A DNA stretch of 64,000 bases from Leptodactylus fallax (lineage: Eukaryota; Chordata; Amphibia; Anura; Leptodactylidae), in contig CAMRHE010000157.1 of NCBI GenBank assembly GCA_947044405.1, forward strand, positions 2,680,501 to 2,744,500, read 5' to 3'. The notes under the pieces were generated by a model that made no database searches, had not been told where the DNA came from, and saw nothing but the letters and a program-made list of their open reading frames with translations. The translations under genes and the position numbers were made by a program. The first letter of the stretch is position 1. The number at the start of each line of letters is the position of its first letter. Positions 34,401-50,500 of this stretch are shown here, piece after piece.

Positions 34401-37400
34401 ACCATGAATGATATATATCTTTACTGCTCTTTAAATCTCCAAGTCTGGCATTGCAGCCTCTGTGCTAGGCCTAACATAGTTGAGCCCTTGGAAGAAGCTC
34501 AATTTGGCAGTGTGGTCCACTGACCAGAAAAGGTTCCCTGGCCTAGGGTATACACAACATATCTCTAGCAAATACCATCACTATCCTCATTCAGGCACAG
34601 CACAGTGTATGACCATAGACTTCAACCTTGGGGCTACGTTGATGGTGTTGCTCAGCCTAAAAACATTAAAACTCATAGACCAACATATAACTCACCAAAT
34701 GCTCATTATTCTCATCTGCAAAAAACCTAGTCATGCGCACCCCTCATAGCCAGGAAACACCTGCTTCTGGATGTTTTAGCTTTCTTCACCTTCAATAAAT
34801 CTTACATATCATGCAGCAACGAGAGTAGTATTTTTCTTAAATACCAGGCTGGCTATGTACTGCTAATACTTCACAAATATACTCACTAACTGAAGCAGCA
34901 CCGCCACAGTATAAGTTGGTAACACTTGACAAAGTTTTCCTATTTATGGAGAACTACCGCATATTGCTGTGTTCTGTTTTTACAGAATATATGATGGTCC
35001 AGTGATGATCTTTTTTCCTTACTGACTGATAAAGGGTTTGTCAGGTTTTTCTCTGTTACTGGACAGAATAGTGCAGCAAGCTAAGATATTCTGGACACAG
35101 GAACAGAAAACTAATAGAAAGGTACCAAAGCTAGCCGTACACATGGAGCAACAAACCAGACAATCAAGCTCACTCATCTGACAGCTATTGTTTCTGACTC
35201 CACCACTAATATGCATGTTTGGTTTGGCCAAGGTGAGTTACAACATAACCCCCCGCCCCTTCCGCCAACATCTGATATTGGGGGAAGAGTTGGAAGCCCC
35301 CATACACATATGATCAATGGTGGATTTAGCTATTTTGTCCAATATGCATGGACAACTTAAAGGGGTTTTCCAGGATTATGATACTGATGGCTTATGCTTA
35401 AGTTAGGTCATCAGTATCAGATCGGTAGAACACCCAGCACCCTCACCGATCAACTGTTCAGGAAGGCCACAGCACTCAGACAAGTGCTGCAACCTCATTA
35501 GTGTTTGCCAAGCACAGCATTGTACATTATATAGTGGATGTGCTTGGTATTGCAGCTCAGCCCCATCAACTTTAATGAGACTGAGCTGCAAACAGATCAT
35601 TTGACTGATGAATGCGGAAGCAGTGCTCACCTGAACGCCGTTTTAAACCACTGAACGGTGGGGGTGCTGGATGTTGGACCCCCACCAATCTTATTTTGAT
35701 CACCTATCCTGAAGATAGGTCGTAAGTATTTAAGTCCTGGAAAACACTTTGAACACATGTATATACAGAGCCCTAGGGCTAATTTACACATCTTTGCAAC
35801 AAACAGTAATAGAACCAACACACTACTCACTAGTCCCAGCTTTTTGCTTATCCCTCTGAAATGACTCTTTTTTGCCAATGACGAAAAAGCATCAGTAAGT
35901 TTTCCTACAAGATATATGAGGACATACAAAAGTTTAACAACAGAGGTTATAGATACTACCGCTACCCATGTCTGAAGTGACTGATAAAGACGGCCTCACC
36001 TACAGCTTTGTCTGTGACCAGTTTGCTCACTCTGCTCTCCACAGCAGTTAAAGCCTCTCCAGGAGCTTGTTCAGTGAGCAGGCCGGCGCGCTTCAGGTTG
36101 GAAAATGTCAGCAGATGTTCAGGGCCATAGCTCTACATGAAGCATAAAACAGAGTTCAATTCCAGACAAGTAAAGTTATTTGAGGAGCTTATCAATAGGG
36201 AATCATATTTTATAACGTATTAAAGCTATAACAAATCAATGTAATGGACTTAATGGTGTTTCTGTAATGATGTGAGATGTCTGAGCTGGAAATGTGGAAG
36301 TTCTGCTTTTACTAATGTTAATTAATGGTTTCTTCCATGTGCCCTAAAAAGCATTAGTATTGTATTTTAAGGCTCTTTCCATCTATAAACTATTATTATA
36401 AAGGGTTGAATGAGTTCACTTAGTACATAAACTAGGGAGCCAAGTACAGTGTTATGTCCGTTTAGCATATACAAAAAGGGTTAGCATTACCTCTGACAGC
36501 ATTGGCATGCACAACAAATTCTGTGGAGGGCCTGTATGTGCATGCAGTCTGTAATATATTGTACTCACAGGGAACAGCGTTAAACATAACAGCAAAGTTG
36601 TCGGAACCCATGAATTTCAGTGGGGCCAGCTGACTGTCTTATAGGTATGGGGGGCATCTTGACTCTCTTGCAACATATGTTGTTGGAGTAAAGAATGATT
36701 GGGCATGTAGAATTTCAATATACTCAGTTGTTTGTTCTGATGGCAGATGAGCCACCTCTAGAGGTGCGTGGCATCATCTTTCTCCAATCTCACCACTGGG
36801 TACAAAAAAAAAGTTTTGCCAAACCCAGTGTGCATGTGTATGGGGCGAGGTGGGGTAGAAAAAAATAGCTGTTTGCAGGAGTGTGAACATCTTTACTGCA
36901 CAGTATTGTTCACAAGTTTTAGGCAATTGTGGAAAGATGCTACAAAGTAATAATGCTTTCAAAAATAGAAGTATTAATTGTTTATTTACTATATTATTTT
37001 CCATAGTAATTCATTACATTAAGCAATGGTTTATTTTTGGTAATTAATACAAGTGAATGAATAAAAGAGAAATCTAAATTACATCAATGTTTGGTGTGAC
37101 CACCCTTTACTTTCAAAACAGCATCAATTTTTCTAGACAGGGTTGTGGAGTCGGTAAGCCAAACCACCAACTCCGACTCCTCTATTTTGCCTAACTCCAA
37201 CTCCTGCACAAATGGTTGACAACCATGGTCAGTGAGAAGCAGTAAAGATCGGTATCCTATTCCTCCTCATCACCCCTTTATCGTTCTTTTCTACCCCTTT
37301 TTTTTCCTTTTTTATTGCATTATGTTTTTTGGGTTTGTAGGGGCAAGCAGAAGACATGAGTTACATAACTCCTGGTCGATATCTGCTTTTGACTTGGCAA

Positions 37401-39732
37401 TCCTAGGTCTTCAGTGGCCCATCTGTATTTTTTAGTCTGCCTTTTTGGCGCACTGTTACATTTACCTGTGATGTGCTGTTATGGTACTATGTTTCTTAAT
37501 TTAAAATGATTAAATAACCAAAAAAAAAAGAATTTGGGTGTCACATAAAATGTGATTTGTTGGTCCCTTTATGGGCCAATTATCAGGAATAACTATTTCC
37601 AGAAACAGTAATTTGCACTAATTGGCTAAATAACTGCCCCATGTCAGAGGACCAAAAAATGTTAGTACTATATACGATTACACGGACCTGTAGGTATTGC
37701 GTCTTCAGAGATCTGTAATCTTTTGTAATTAAACCTAGAGAAAAAAATATATATAATTTCATAGAATTAGTTTTTTTCGTCAAAATACTTTATTTTACTA
37801 AAAAAAAGAAAGCATTCACACTAGATAGATTGTATAAAAGAGCAAATCACTTTCTTATTTTCCCTTTCTTTCAAATAGAAACAACCAGTTGCAAAGTGTG
37901 ATAGAGCGGTATTTACCGCATAACAATATCATTGCTTAGAATATACCACGCAGAGCATTTTAGCCTTAAAGAGGTTGTCCAGGCATTTTTTTTTTAATCA
38001 GCGGCCTCAGGAAGAGTCCCGTGATGTCACATGTAGTGACATCACAAGCTCTTCACTGAGACCGCTGATTGGCCTCAGCGGTCACGTGTGGCTGGGACTT
38101 CCGCCACACGTCAGCAAGGGGCCGAGAAGACCGGACCACACAGGGAGGCACCGTGGAAAGGAGAGTATGAATTTTTTATATTTTTTTTTCACTGCCCCCA
38201 TTCGATTTAAAACTTAAACGGGTTGTCCATTTTTGCCTGGACAACCCCTTCAAGCTGGGAATCTTGCAAAAAGAAAAGAAAATCCATATCCATTCATACA
38301 AATCATACCATTATAATATAAAATTTTCTCTGTAGAAGTAACTGGGGGTTTATGCTTCGTGGCACAAGATACAAGCCTTACCATTTTCAGTCAGTGAGAG
38401 CAGACATAGTAAACGTAAACTCTCAATGGGCGAAACCTGAAAATAAAGCAACAGCATTTTACATGTATCTGAAATATGAGCCATTTATTGCTATTCAAAA
38501 GATAAGTGTGACAGACTCACCTGCCTGTTTATGTGCTCTTCTATTAAACTGATGCTTTCTCGAATATCAAATCCCTCCAGTAATGCTATGGGTATAGTAG
38601 CAAGAAATTATTACATTTAAAAGGGGATGTTTGTCAACATAAAAAGTTGTTTGCTTGTATTCCAAATATAAATGAATAAAATGTAAGTTACACTTATTTA
38701 TCCTTTAACTCTGAATAACACACCACTGCAATAATTTCATTCTTCCCCTCTTTTTGTCTCAGGACAACTACTTTCACTGTCATTCCGACACAGGTAGAGG
38801 GCTTCGTCTCTGTCTCACTTTGTTGGTGATGTTCTTTAAGAGGGTCAGCTGTCTGACTGTATCAGTTCTTTAGCTAAGACAGTCCCTTTATCTGTCACAG
38901 CTAATGCAGAGCCAGAAAAGGGGCCTGGCTTAGCTACTAAACTTAGGGGGGCTGGCTTAGCTGCAGATCACTCAAAATGATCCCACTCTTAGACTTATTT
39001 GAATTAAAGTGTACCTCCAGTTATAAACAACTTCCCATGAATGGATAGTGCAGGTGAATAAAAGAAACTTTGTAATATATCTTATTAAGGAGATCGGTTT
39101 CCTTTAGCACTTATTAAGCTGTTCTGCAGCTCCTTAACTTCAATTTGACAGCTTGTTTATATTATATTCGTCTCTGTATTCAGCCTCACACACAGAGCTC
39201 TATGGAGAGTAGAGGGTGGAGTAGAAGACTGCTGCCTGCTGCTTAATTGATTTATTGCCTCATTCTGTAAACTGGTAGCCTTTTATCTTCAACTTAGCAG
39301 TGTTAAAAGAGCACAGAGTATCAGAGTGCGACAGCAGCAATTTGAGTGTCTTTTCTACTAGCATCTTCGTTACCCCTCCCCTCTTCATAGACTAATATGT
39401 AGAAAGTAACTCATATTAAATCAAGTAATTTACGACATATTACAAAGTTTCTTTTTTCATCTGTACTATTAATTTATGTAAACTTGTTTATAACTGGAGG
39501 TACGCTTTAAAGTAACCTTTTTCATAAAAATATCTGGTACACTGTATAAGCGTTTAATCACTTCTACCTCTTGTATCATCCCTTTTACCTCCTAGATTGC
39601 AAGCTCTTACGAGCAAAGCTCTCACTCCTATTGTGTGATCAAAACAAAGACATGCAGTGCTGTCTCTTTTTTTAATGATCAATGGGGGTCTCAGCACCCA
39701 GACCTCCACAAAAAAAATAAAATAAATAAAAA

Positions 39733-39772
<40 letters not shown>

Positions 39773-42700
39773 CACATACATACATACACACAAATGTCAT
39801 TGTCATCACTGTCAATGTTTATATATGCTACACATTCTCCCATCATATCCAGTGTAGTATATAGTAGAGTGTATGTAGTATAGTGTAGAGATGAAGGAAT
39901 CACAAAGCAACTGTGAACACCTGGAAAGCAAAATATAGAACCAATCTACTTACAGTGCTCAGTTTTCAGTAGCTCCTGGAAGTCCTGTTTGGTTTTTTTC
40001 TTCATGATAGATTCACAGGCTCCAATATCTTTAGGAAAAACATACATCCTGTTATCACTACTATTTCCTAAGTGTGTAAAAAGTCAGCTACACCACCTTG
40101 GCAGTACCTTGACCAATCTTATTTTTCTAATAACCTCTGCCCAATTCAATTCATGAACAAGAATATGAAGATTACTTAATGGTTTATTCACTACATAATG
40201 CATTTAAGAGTATGTGATTTATAATACCCAAAACTTCAGAAAACATCCATTTATCTCCTGCTACACTGAATGATAAATAACCATTTTATGAAAGGAAAAA
40301 CTTACCTGCCTTAAAAAGGTTGATAGCTTATCTTTAAGGTTGGCTAGATTCTGACTGTGTGGACCCCTGTAGGTCAGCGGTTTTATGGGACCATGGCTTC
40401 CAGTATTGTTTTCATGCTGGGAGCTGCAGTGCTCTTTTGCCGTCTCTTTCATAGCAGTGGATATAAGTAAAACAGTGGCGTCTTATTCAAGTTTATGTGA
40501 CACTGCTGAAGTACTTCTATCCAGCACTATAAAAAACGGTGTGTGAGCTCATAAAAACAGTTGATCTATAGTTGTCTCTGTCAACTGGACCACTGCAGAT
40601 CTAAAATTGATGGCCTATTTTAAAGGAAATGTGTCACCACAAAATCATCTATTTTGAAAAACAAGTTTTTGATAATATTTTTAAAACGTTTCCATATCTA
40701 TATTTAACAATAAGTATTAAAATCTGCAAGTTTTGCTCTAGTCACTAAGCCTAATAATAGACTGACAATTGCAAATTCTGCAGGGCTTTTCTTTGCAGGA
40801 GTCAACTCATTTACATGACAGATAAGACAAACAGAATTACAACAGAAGTTGACACCTCTATAGGTAACTGCCACAGTGGCTCATCATTTTATCCACTACT
40901 GACAAAAGATGATGTCACAGCTTCTCTACTAGCCCTACCTACACAAAGCATATCTAAAAAACTTTCCAATAAACATCAGTGAGTCGGCTCTAGGCTACTT
41001 TTGCCTATGGCCATGACTATGGTGTAAAGTGTATGACTAAGTGCTGACAACAGAGCAAAGGACAAGATGAGATGAGGTGGCCACCTCAATAGTCATATAC
41101 AGAAAATAGAATTTAAAAAAAAATCTTCAATCAGAAAAATGGATTAGAAATATGATATATTTCACTATCTCATCCGAATAAATAAAAAAAAAAAAAAGTG
41201 TGGTGATACATTCCCTTTAAGGATAGGTCCTCGATTTTATTAAAGTGGATAACTGTTTTAAAGTGGCTGTACACATTAGACAGAAGGTTAATGTGTCAGA
41301 GACACAAACATAGACACTTTATTCCATATTGGCTGATACAGTCGTTCAAACTGTCATACAAGTTGTAGTTTTTATTGATGCCATTTTGGGGAATGTCTGA
41401 CGTTTTGATCAATTTTTATTACATTTACTTGGAAGGTGAATGGTGATTTGGGAATTTTAATCATTTTCCCATTACACCACTCATCATATGGATTAAATAT
41501 TTTTATATTTTAATAGCAGCGGCATTTTCGGACTTTGGGTGCTTAATGCGTTTATTTATGCTTTTATTTCTTGATTTGTGCAATTTTCACAAATATAACA
41601 AAGCATAACAGTAACAATACAGTAGAAAAACATTTGTCCACCATGGACAGTAACCAGGGGCATAAGGTCCCAATAACTAGTACAAGGAAAATAACAGTAG
41701 TGTGTTTATTTTTATACGTGTTCTAGGGAAAGGGGACAATTTTGTTTTTTTTTTATATATTTTTTTCCAAAACTGTTTTTTTTAGCCTCCCTAGATCACT
41801 TATACCATAGATTGCAATACTACTGTACTGAAGTCTAATGTGAATCACTCTATTACCATTGAGCACTGCCAAAGGCAGAGTTCAAGAGCAAGATACCATT
41901 GCCTCTGCCTGCCACAGCAACAGAATGGCTCCAGTGATCTCCCCGAGGACAGCCATTCCATGGCTGAAAACAAAAGTGAAACTAATGACTCAGATGCCAA
42001 GGTGGCGGCTGACCAAGGCATCTGAGGGGTTAATGGGCCAAGACTGGAGTGGTATTCATTCATAGACTCTGATGCCAGATCAGTACTGTGTAAAACAGCA
42101 TAGAACTAATAGTTATGGTGCCCACTGAGCTGGCACCGTACATCACTACATGACCCAGGGCGTACATTCACATCCTGGAGCACATAGGGGTAAAAAGAAA
42201 GATCATTCATGGATGAAAATTTCAGACATGGCTGACTTCATTCCAGATGATGACAGCGTGTCACTGGTGGGCTAAAACAACGGCTTACTGTTAAATTACA
42301 CCCAATGACCATTCAATATGGTTGAAATGATCTCTTTTCATATTAAGTCTAATGTATAAGGCATCTTTAGTTTTATTCCTCTAAAACCACTTCAAAGAAC
42401 ATTATGTCAAGCACACGCCCTTACAGGCTAACTGCAATGCTAAATTATCTTATCAACCACATGGGCAGCTACTGGCACGTTATTAACTTTTAGTTTTAGT
42501 CCTAAACTATGCACGCTGCTGTAAAGGCAAACTAGGTTTAATTGCTGAAAAAACAAATCCAGCTTTATCAAGCCTACTATTGCCTAGTACATACTTCCAT
42601 AGCCAAACTGAGCTCCTACAATACAACGGAAATAAGGATGTCCTATATTCCATTACTGTAAATTTTTTGGTGTAAAGACTATACTTCAGAGAATACAAAT

Positions 42701-44477
42701 CACCAGAATAAGCCTTGAGATGACACCAAGAATGCAAGAAACTATACTGTACTGTACTGTACTGAAACTGGCAGAACTATGAATTCAGCATTGGGCTAGT
42801 TACAGTCTGTAACACAGAATCTGCAAAAAAATATAGAGAGCAAAATATTCACATATATATACAGTACAGACCAAAAGTTTGGACACACCTTCTCATTCCA
42901 AGATTTTTCTGTATTTTCATGACTATAAAAATTGTAGATTAAAACTGAAGGCATCAAAACTATGAATTAACACATGTGGAATTATATACTTAACAAAAAA
43001 GTGTGAAACAACTAAAAATATGTCTTATATTCTAGGTTCTACAAAGTAGCCACCTTTTGCTTTGATTACTGCTTTGCACACTCTTGGCATTCTCTTGATG
43101 ACCTGAAATGGTCTTCCAACAGTCTTGAAGAAGTTCCCAGAGATGCTTAGCACTTGTTGGCCCTTTTGCCTTCACTCTGCGGTCCAGCTCACCCCAAACC
43201 ATCTCGATTGGGTTCAGGTCTGGTGACTGTGGAGGCCAGGTCATCTGGCGTAGCACCCCATAACTCTCCTTCTTGGTCAAATAACCCTTACACAGTCTGG
43301 AGGTGTGTTTGAGGTCATTGTCCTGTTGAAAAATAAATGATGGTCCAACTAAATGCAAACCGGATGGAATAGTATGCCGCTGCAGGATGCTGTGGTAACC
43401 ATGCTGGTTCAGTATTCCTTCAATTTTGAATAAATCCCCAACAGTGTCACTAGCAAAGCACCCCCACACCATCACACCTCCTCCATGCTTCACGGTGGGA
43501 ACCAGGCATGTAGAGTCCATTCGTTCACCTTTTCTGCGTCGCACAAAGACACGGTGGTTGGAACCAAAGATCTCAAATTTGGACTCATCAGACCCAAGCA
43601 CAGATTTAATGTCCACAGGTCTAATGTCCATTCCTTGTGTTCTTTAGCCCAAACAAGTCTCTTCTGCTTGTTGCCTGTCCTTAGCAGTGGTTTCCTAGCA
43701 GCTATTTTACCATGAAGGCCTGCTGCACACAGTCTCCTCTTAACAGTTGTTGTAGAGATGTGTCTTCTGCTAGAACTCTGTGTGGCATTGACCTGGTCTC
43801 TAATCTGAGCTGCTGTTAACCTGCGATTTCTGAGGCTGGTGACTCGGATGAATTTATCCTCCGCAGCAGAGGTGACTCTTGGTCTTCCTTTCCTGGGGCG
43901 GTCCTCATGTGAGCCAGTTTCTTTGTAGCGCTTGATGGTTTTGGCCACTGCACTTGGGGACACTTTCAAAGTTTTCCCAATTTTTCGGACTGACTGACCT
44001 TCATTTCTTAAAGTAATGATGGCCACTCGTTTTTCTTTACTTAGCTGCTTTTTTTCTTGCCATAATACAAATTCTAACACTCCATTCAGTAGGACTATTA
44101 GCTATGTATCCACCTGACTTCTGAACAACACAACTGATGGTACCAACCCCATTTATAAGGCAAGAAATCCCACTTATTAAACCTGACAGGGCACACCTGT
44201 GAAGTGAAAACCATTTCAGGTGACTACCTCTTGAAGCTCATCAAGAGAATGCCAAGAGTGTGCAAAGCAGTAATCAAAGCAAAAGGTGGCTACTTTGAAG
44301 AACCTAGAATATAAGACATATTTTCAGTTGTTTCACACTTTTTTGTTAAGTATATAATTCCACATGTGTTAATTCATAGTTTTGATGCCTTCAGTGTGAA
44401 TCTACAATTTTTATAGTCATGAAAATACAGAAAACTCTTGGAATGAGAAGGTGTGTCCAAACTTTTGGTCTGTACTG

Positions 44478-44526
<49 letters not shown>

Positions 44527-47500
44527 TACACACACACACACAAAAGTGAACGTACTCTATATAACATTATTCTTTGCAGGAATTTGTGGAAATTGCACAA
44601 CTATATTAGCTGATCCACTGCACTGCCATTAGAGGACTTTGCACCCAAGAATGTTAAAGGGACAGTCCAGTAAAATCAATTTGCTTCCTATTCACTGAAA
44701 ACATGTAGATAGGTGACTGTTAAAACCTCCACCAATTAGGAGGACAGATGTCTGTAGCTGCTTCAATCACAGGTTCCAAGTTTCCAGGTCTGTAGCTTTG
44801 GGATGGCTCTGCATTTGTCATTAAAAAGTAAATGTAGTTTATACTAACAGATAAAGACATGAATATAATCTAAAGAAATGGGTGACTCCGTACGTAAACT
44901 CAGCATGCGATGCTCCTGCTTTAATCCTTTCAGTTCCTGAGCAACAAAAGTCTTCATCTGTTTGATATCCATTCCTCTGCGTTTCTAGAATAAATAAAAT
45001 ATTAATAGTAACAAGCGATGTGATTATCAAGAGCAATCTATTGGGGCTTATAACACGATATATACGATTTTACTCTATTCAAGTACATTATTTTATCCCA
45101 TCTGCCTTCTTTGTTGAGGCCAAGCAATCAAATCTCTGCTGGTAAAAAGATTTATCCTACCCTATGGATCACTTCACTTGAACATGGTCTGTTAAGGCTG
45201 TTGATACATAATGTCCTGCCTTTAACATACACTCCAGTTAAACTCCTGACCCATATGTTAAACAGACCCATAGACCCTATTTACCCACAAAAGCTAAAAG
45301 AGCCTCTATTCAGGTGGTTCACATCCAAGTTTTCACTTTTTTTGCTGCATGAAATTGTGCTGAAGGCTGTGCTGTTCCATGCAATAGCGTCCAGGAAAAA
45401 AAAAAAATACTATATAGTATATACTGTATGTTTTTAACATAGCATCCGTTTTATGTGCCTGTTTAGCATATGTGCCAGGATATTTTGTAGCACATGTTAA
45501 AAGGACAGACGGGACATAAAAGCAGCATACTGTATAATGGATGCATTTCATCTTGTTCAGATAATACACTAAACTGCCATCAATGAATTTACTGCATGGA
45601 ACGTAAAATCCACATAATCCACTTACATCATATTGGGATTGCAGGTTGCGGGCTTTCTGACTCAGGAAGCTAAACACATTGGAAAAATGCTCATTCCGAA
45701 TTTCTTCAAATACCTAGAGATACAGGAATATCACATATAACATTATAAATTATCTAATATTTTACACTGCTGTATATAAAAAATCAGTATACATGGATGT
45801 ATGTTCATTTACTAAATCTTGCGCTCTCTAGTAAAGCATGTCACCACCGTTTGCTTGTAGGAAACTACACTTTCTTGCACTTGTTTTCAGCTCCCTCTGG
45901 TGTACACTGTATGATCACTCAATGACTGCAAAAACACTTCCTTAAGAAAGTATATTACTGAATGTAACTACTGGAAACCAGGTGGTATTTTGTGTGAAGA
46001 CTGCTAAAAAAACCAGTAATTTTTGGCAACTGCATATAAAGATATTATTTATTTTACCACTAGGGGACAGTAAGCTATGATTAAAATTATGTGAATATCC
46101 CTTTAAGCAATAGATAACAAACATAGCAAACTCTTTCTAACTTAACAGACATACAGTGCCTTGAGAAAGTATTCGGCCCCCTTGAACTTTTCAACCTTTT
46201 GCCACATTTCAGGCTTCAAACATAAAGATATAAAATTTTAATTTTTTGGTGAAGAATCAACAACAAGTGGGACACCATTGTGAAGTGGAACGAAATTTAT
46301 TGGTTATTTTAAACTTTTGTAAAAAAAAAAAAAACTGAAAAGTGGGGTGTGCAATATTATTCAGCCCCTTTAATTTCAGTTCAGCAAACTCACTCCAGAA
46401 GTTCGGTGAGGATCTCTGAATGATCCAATGTTGTCCTAAATGACTGATGATGATAAATATAATCCACCTGTGTGTAATCAAGTCTCCGTATAAATGCACC
46501 TGCTCTGTGATAGTCTCGGGATACTGTTTAAAGCGCAGAGAGCATCATGAAGACCAAGGAACACACCAGGCAGGTCCGTGATACTGTTGTGGAGAAGTTT
46601 AAAGCCGGATTTGGATACAAAAAGATTTCCCAAACTTTAAACATCCCAAGGAGCACTGTGCAAGCGATCATATTGAAATGGAAGGAGTATCAGACCACTG
46701 CAAATCTACCAAGACCCAGTCGTCCATCTAAACTTTCATCTCAAACAAGGAGAAGACTGATCAGAGATGCAGCCAAGAGACCCATGATCACTCTGGATGA
46801 ACTGCAGAGATCTACAGCTGAGGTGGGAGAGTCTGTCCATAGGACAACAATCAGTCGTACACTGCACAAATCTGGCCTTTATGGAAGAGTGGCAAGAAGA
46901 AAGGCATTTCTCAAAGATATCCATAAAAAGTCTTGTTTAAAGTTTGCCACAAGCCACTTGGGAGACACACCAAACATGTGGAAGAAGGTGCTCTGGTCAG
47001 ATGAAACCAAAATTGAACTTTTTGGCCACAATGCAAAACGATACGTTTGGCGTAAAAGCAACACAGCTCATCACCCTGAACACACCATCCCCACTGTCAA
47101 ACATGGTGGTGGCAGCATCATGGTTTGGGCCTGCTTTTCTTCAGCAGGGACAGGGAAGATGGTTAAAATTGATGGGAAGATGGATGGAGCCAAATACAGG
47201 ACCATTCTGGAAGAAAACCTGTTGGAGTCTGCAAAAGACCTGAGACTGGGACGGAGATTTATCTTCCATCAAGACAATGATCCCAAACATAAAGCAAAAT
47301 CTACAATGGAATGGTTCACAAATAAACATATCCAGGTGTTAGAATGGCCAAGTCAAAGTCCAGACCTGAATCCAATCGAGAATCTGTGGTAAGAGCTGAA
47401 AACTGCTGTTCACAAACGCTCTCCATCCAACCTCACTGAGCTCGAGCTGTTTTCCAAGGAAGAATGGGCAAGAATTTCAGTCTCTCGATGTGCAAAACTG

Positions 47501-50500
47501 ATAGAGACATACTCCAAGCGACTTGCAGCTGTAATCGCAGCAAAAGGTGGCGCTACAAAGTATTAACTTAAGGGGGCCGAATAATTTGGCACGCCCCACT
47601 TTTCAATTTTTTATTTTTTACAAAAGTTTAAAATATCCAATAAATTTCGTTCCACTTCACGATTGTGTCCCACTTGTTGTTGATTCTTCACTAAAAAACT
47701 AAAATTTTATATCCTTATGTTTGAAGCCTGAAATGTGGCAAAAGGTTGAAAAGTTCAAAGGGGCCGAATACTTTCGCAATGCACTGTAAATGGAAAGCTT
47801 TTTAGTTAACATATTTGACCTGAAGTTTTCTTTTGAGTCTATAGACCCACACTGAAGAGTTGTCCAGTGCTCAAAATAGAATTCAAAAATCCACACAAAA
47901 ACGTTTCCTCCTCAAAACACACCAGTTCACCTGACAAAACACTGAACATCTACTGCAAACACATGGGTGGGTTTTCATTTTTCAGTGCACCGCTGAAAAA
48001 CTTAAAATATGCTTTCCTCTCTATGGGATTCACCCCCTGCTGCTTGCCTCTATAAATCTGGTCTTAGTTCACCCTGAGCACAGGCAGAAATCAAGAAGGG
48101 GGTTGGTTTCGGTACGAAGCAGTCAGTGTGCCAGCACTTTGTATTCTGGTCCTGTGCTTGGTGACATGCCGACACAAACAGAAGGAGGAAGCAGCTCTCA
48201 GTCATATAGGGCTGTGTCAGTGGACGAAAAGTAGGAAAAAATTACAAATTTTCTCCACCATGTGACTGGGTTATATATTGCCAATTCAGTCCAGAATTGA
48301 CAATGCAAATATTTTAGTAAATGCATGCTGCCATATAAGATGAAGGGATAGTGTTTCTATTATAAACAGATGCTAACCATATAAAATAACAAAAAGAGTA
48401 ATACTCAATGTACTAATCCCCTGCAGCTCTCATACCAAGGCTTCCTTTCTCAAAAGTCTCAGTTTACCGGACTTCAGGGATGACATGGCAAGTCGATAAG
48501 TGATCACTGCAGTCAATCACTGGCTATAACAGTGACGTGTCAACACCACTGAGGTGACCACTATGGCCAGTTATTGGCTTGCAGAGAGGTCTTGTTGACA
48601 CAACATCACTACAGATGGATGTAAAGAGACTGACTGAGGACCAGGGAAGTTTTGGTCATAGTCATACCTTAATATGCGAAGTCATCACAGGAGCCTTGTA
48701 AATAGAGTTTGCTGGGGAAGCAGGATAGCACTGGCACAAGATTGGCAGGGAATGGGAGCATTAATGATTTTGTTATTTTATATAATTATCAGCCGATTGT
48801 AAAAATAATAATTATTGGATTGGATAATCCCTATAAATTACAAACTGGAAGTTGGTTGGTTGTGGTTTGTAAAAGAGGCTGTATGTCTTGATGTAAGCCT
48901 TTCCCACTTCATGTGGCATATACAGATTGTTGAAGGAGTGTTACAATCTTAGGAATGTGGAGGAGATCACAACATTGAAGTGTACTGAATTCCATACGGA
49001 GACTCCCAGTCACACTAATATAAGCAGATCTGCTTTCCAAGTAACAATGCAATAAAACATTTTATATAAAATTAGATCTACATATAAAACATCTGCAGTA
49101 GGATTCAGACTGATTATGTTAACCATAAAAGAAGCTTCACAGAATACTGTGTTACCTTATCTTGAGAGTTCAGAAGAATTTTCACACTTTTATCAGATGA
49201 GGTCACCTCAGGCCCCAACTCCACACTCCCTAAAACATATAACATTATATGTACCGAAAGCTAGAGATACATTTTTGTTCGATATTAAAAATAAAAGGGG
49301 AGATTTACTAATAAAAATGCTAAATAAATCAAAACCACATTTTTTGTTTTTAAGAGGACCTTTCACCACCTCCAACAAGTCCAGCTCTTTACAGCATTTA
49401 ATATCTGCTGCTCCACTGATTCTGGCACAGTTGAAATTTTTCTCTCTAGCCCCCACCATTCCCAAGCAGTCAGTGCTGTTAGTTTTGGTGCTTCATATGT
49501 TATTTAGGCTCTGTACTGTGAGGTGGGAGGTATGAGGCAAGAGCAGGCAAGGATTGTGATTCTGAGCTCTGACACTGGCTGCCTCTGATTGGAGCTCTGA
49601 ATCACGCCCCCTGCCTGACACTGCCCTTCTGACATTACAGAGCTTAAATAGCACATCAGGCACCAAAACTACCTGCACTTGTTGCTCAAGAATGGTGGGG
49701 GCTAGAGAGGAAATTCCAACTGTGCTGGAATAAGTGAAGGGGCAACTATTAACAGATGCTAAGAGCTTGATTTAGTGGAGATGGTGAAAGGTCCTCTTTA
49801 ACTTTAAAGATGCACCAGATTTACAGATGCAGTAGATATAACCTGACATTCTGCAGCAGGATAAATTGCTCCAGCATGAAAAGTTATACAACAAAATCCA
49901 ATGCAAAATCATTGAAAAAATGTTGATCAATGACTTTTCATTGGCAGTTGTTGTCTTCTGTGATAAGATATTACACTTCAGCAATTTTTCCAACTGCAGA
50001 ATTTCGGGTTAACTCTGCTATATCTGTATAATCCAGTATGAGCCACTGTGATAAATCTGGCACATTTTCACACAGTCTAAGTTTGCCCCAGTAATTTATC
50101 ATAGAGCATTGATAATACATAAGTATTATTGGATCAGACAATTGTAAATATATGTTTAAAGCTTAACATTTCACACTTCTACTTACCACATTTAATCCGA
50201 AAAATATCATCAACAAGACCTTCATATACAACCTGAGAACACAGAGGAGTGATGTAATCCACATCTGCAAGACCAAAACAACAACATATTGGAACTACCT
50301 CGAGTTAAATTATTCTCAACATAACCAATCATGACTTCACTGTGAGTTTGTGAAATCTATTAACATATAACTTTTATTAGACAAATCTAAAATATGATAC
50401 ACACTATATATAAACACAACTTCCCAGAAGTAAAAAGACTATAATAAAAAGTCTGTCCTCGGTCCTAATAATAACCGAGCGTTCTGTTAATGGCTTTGCT

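Noticed and set aside
39554..39903. Frames encoding poly-YI and poly-F
   Set aside because: Translation of a (TA)n/poly(A) microsatellite.
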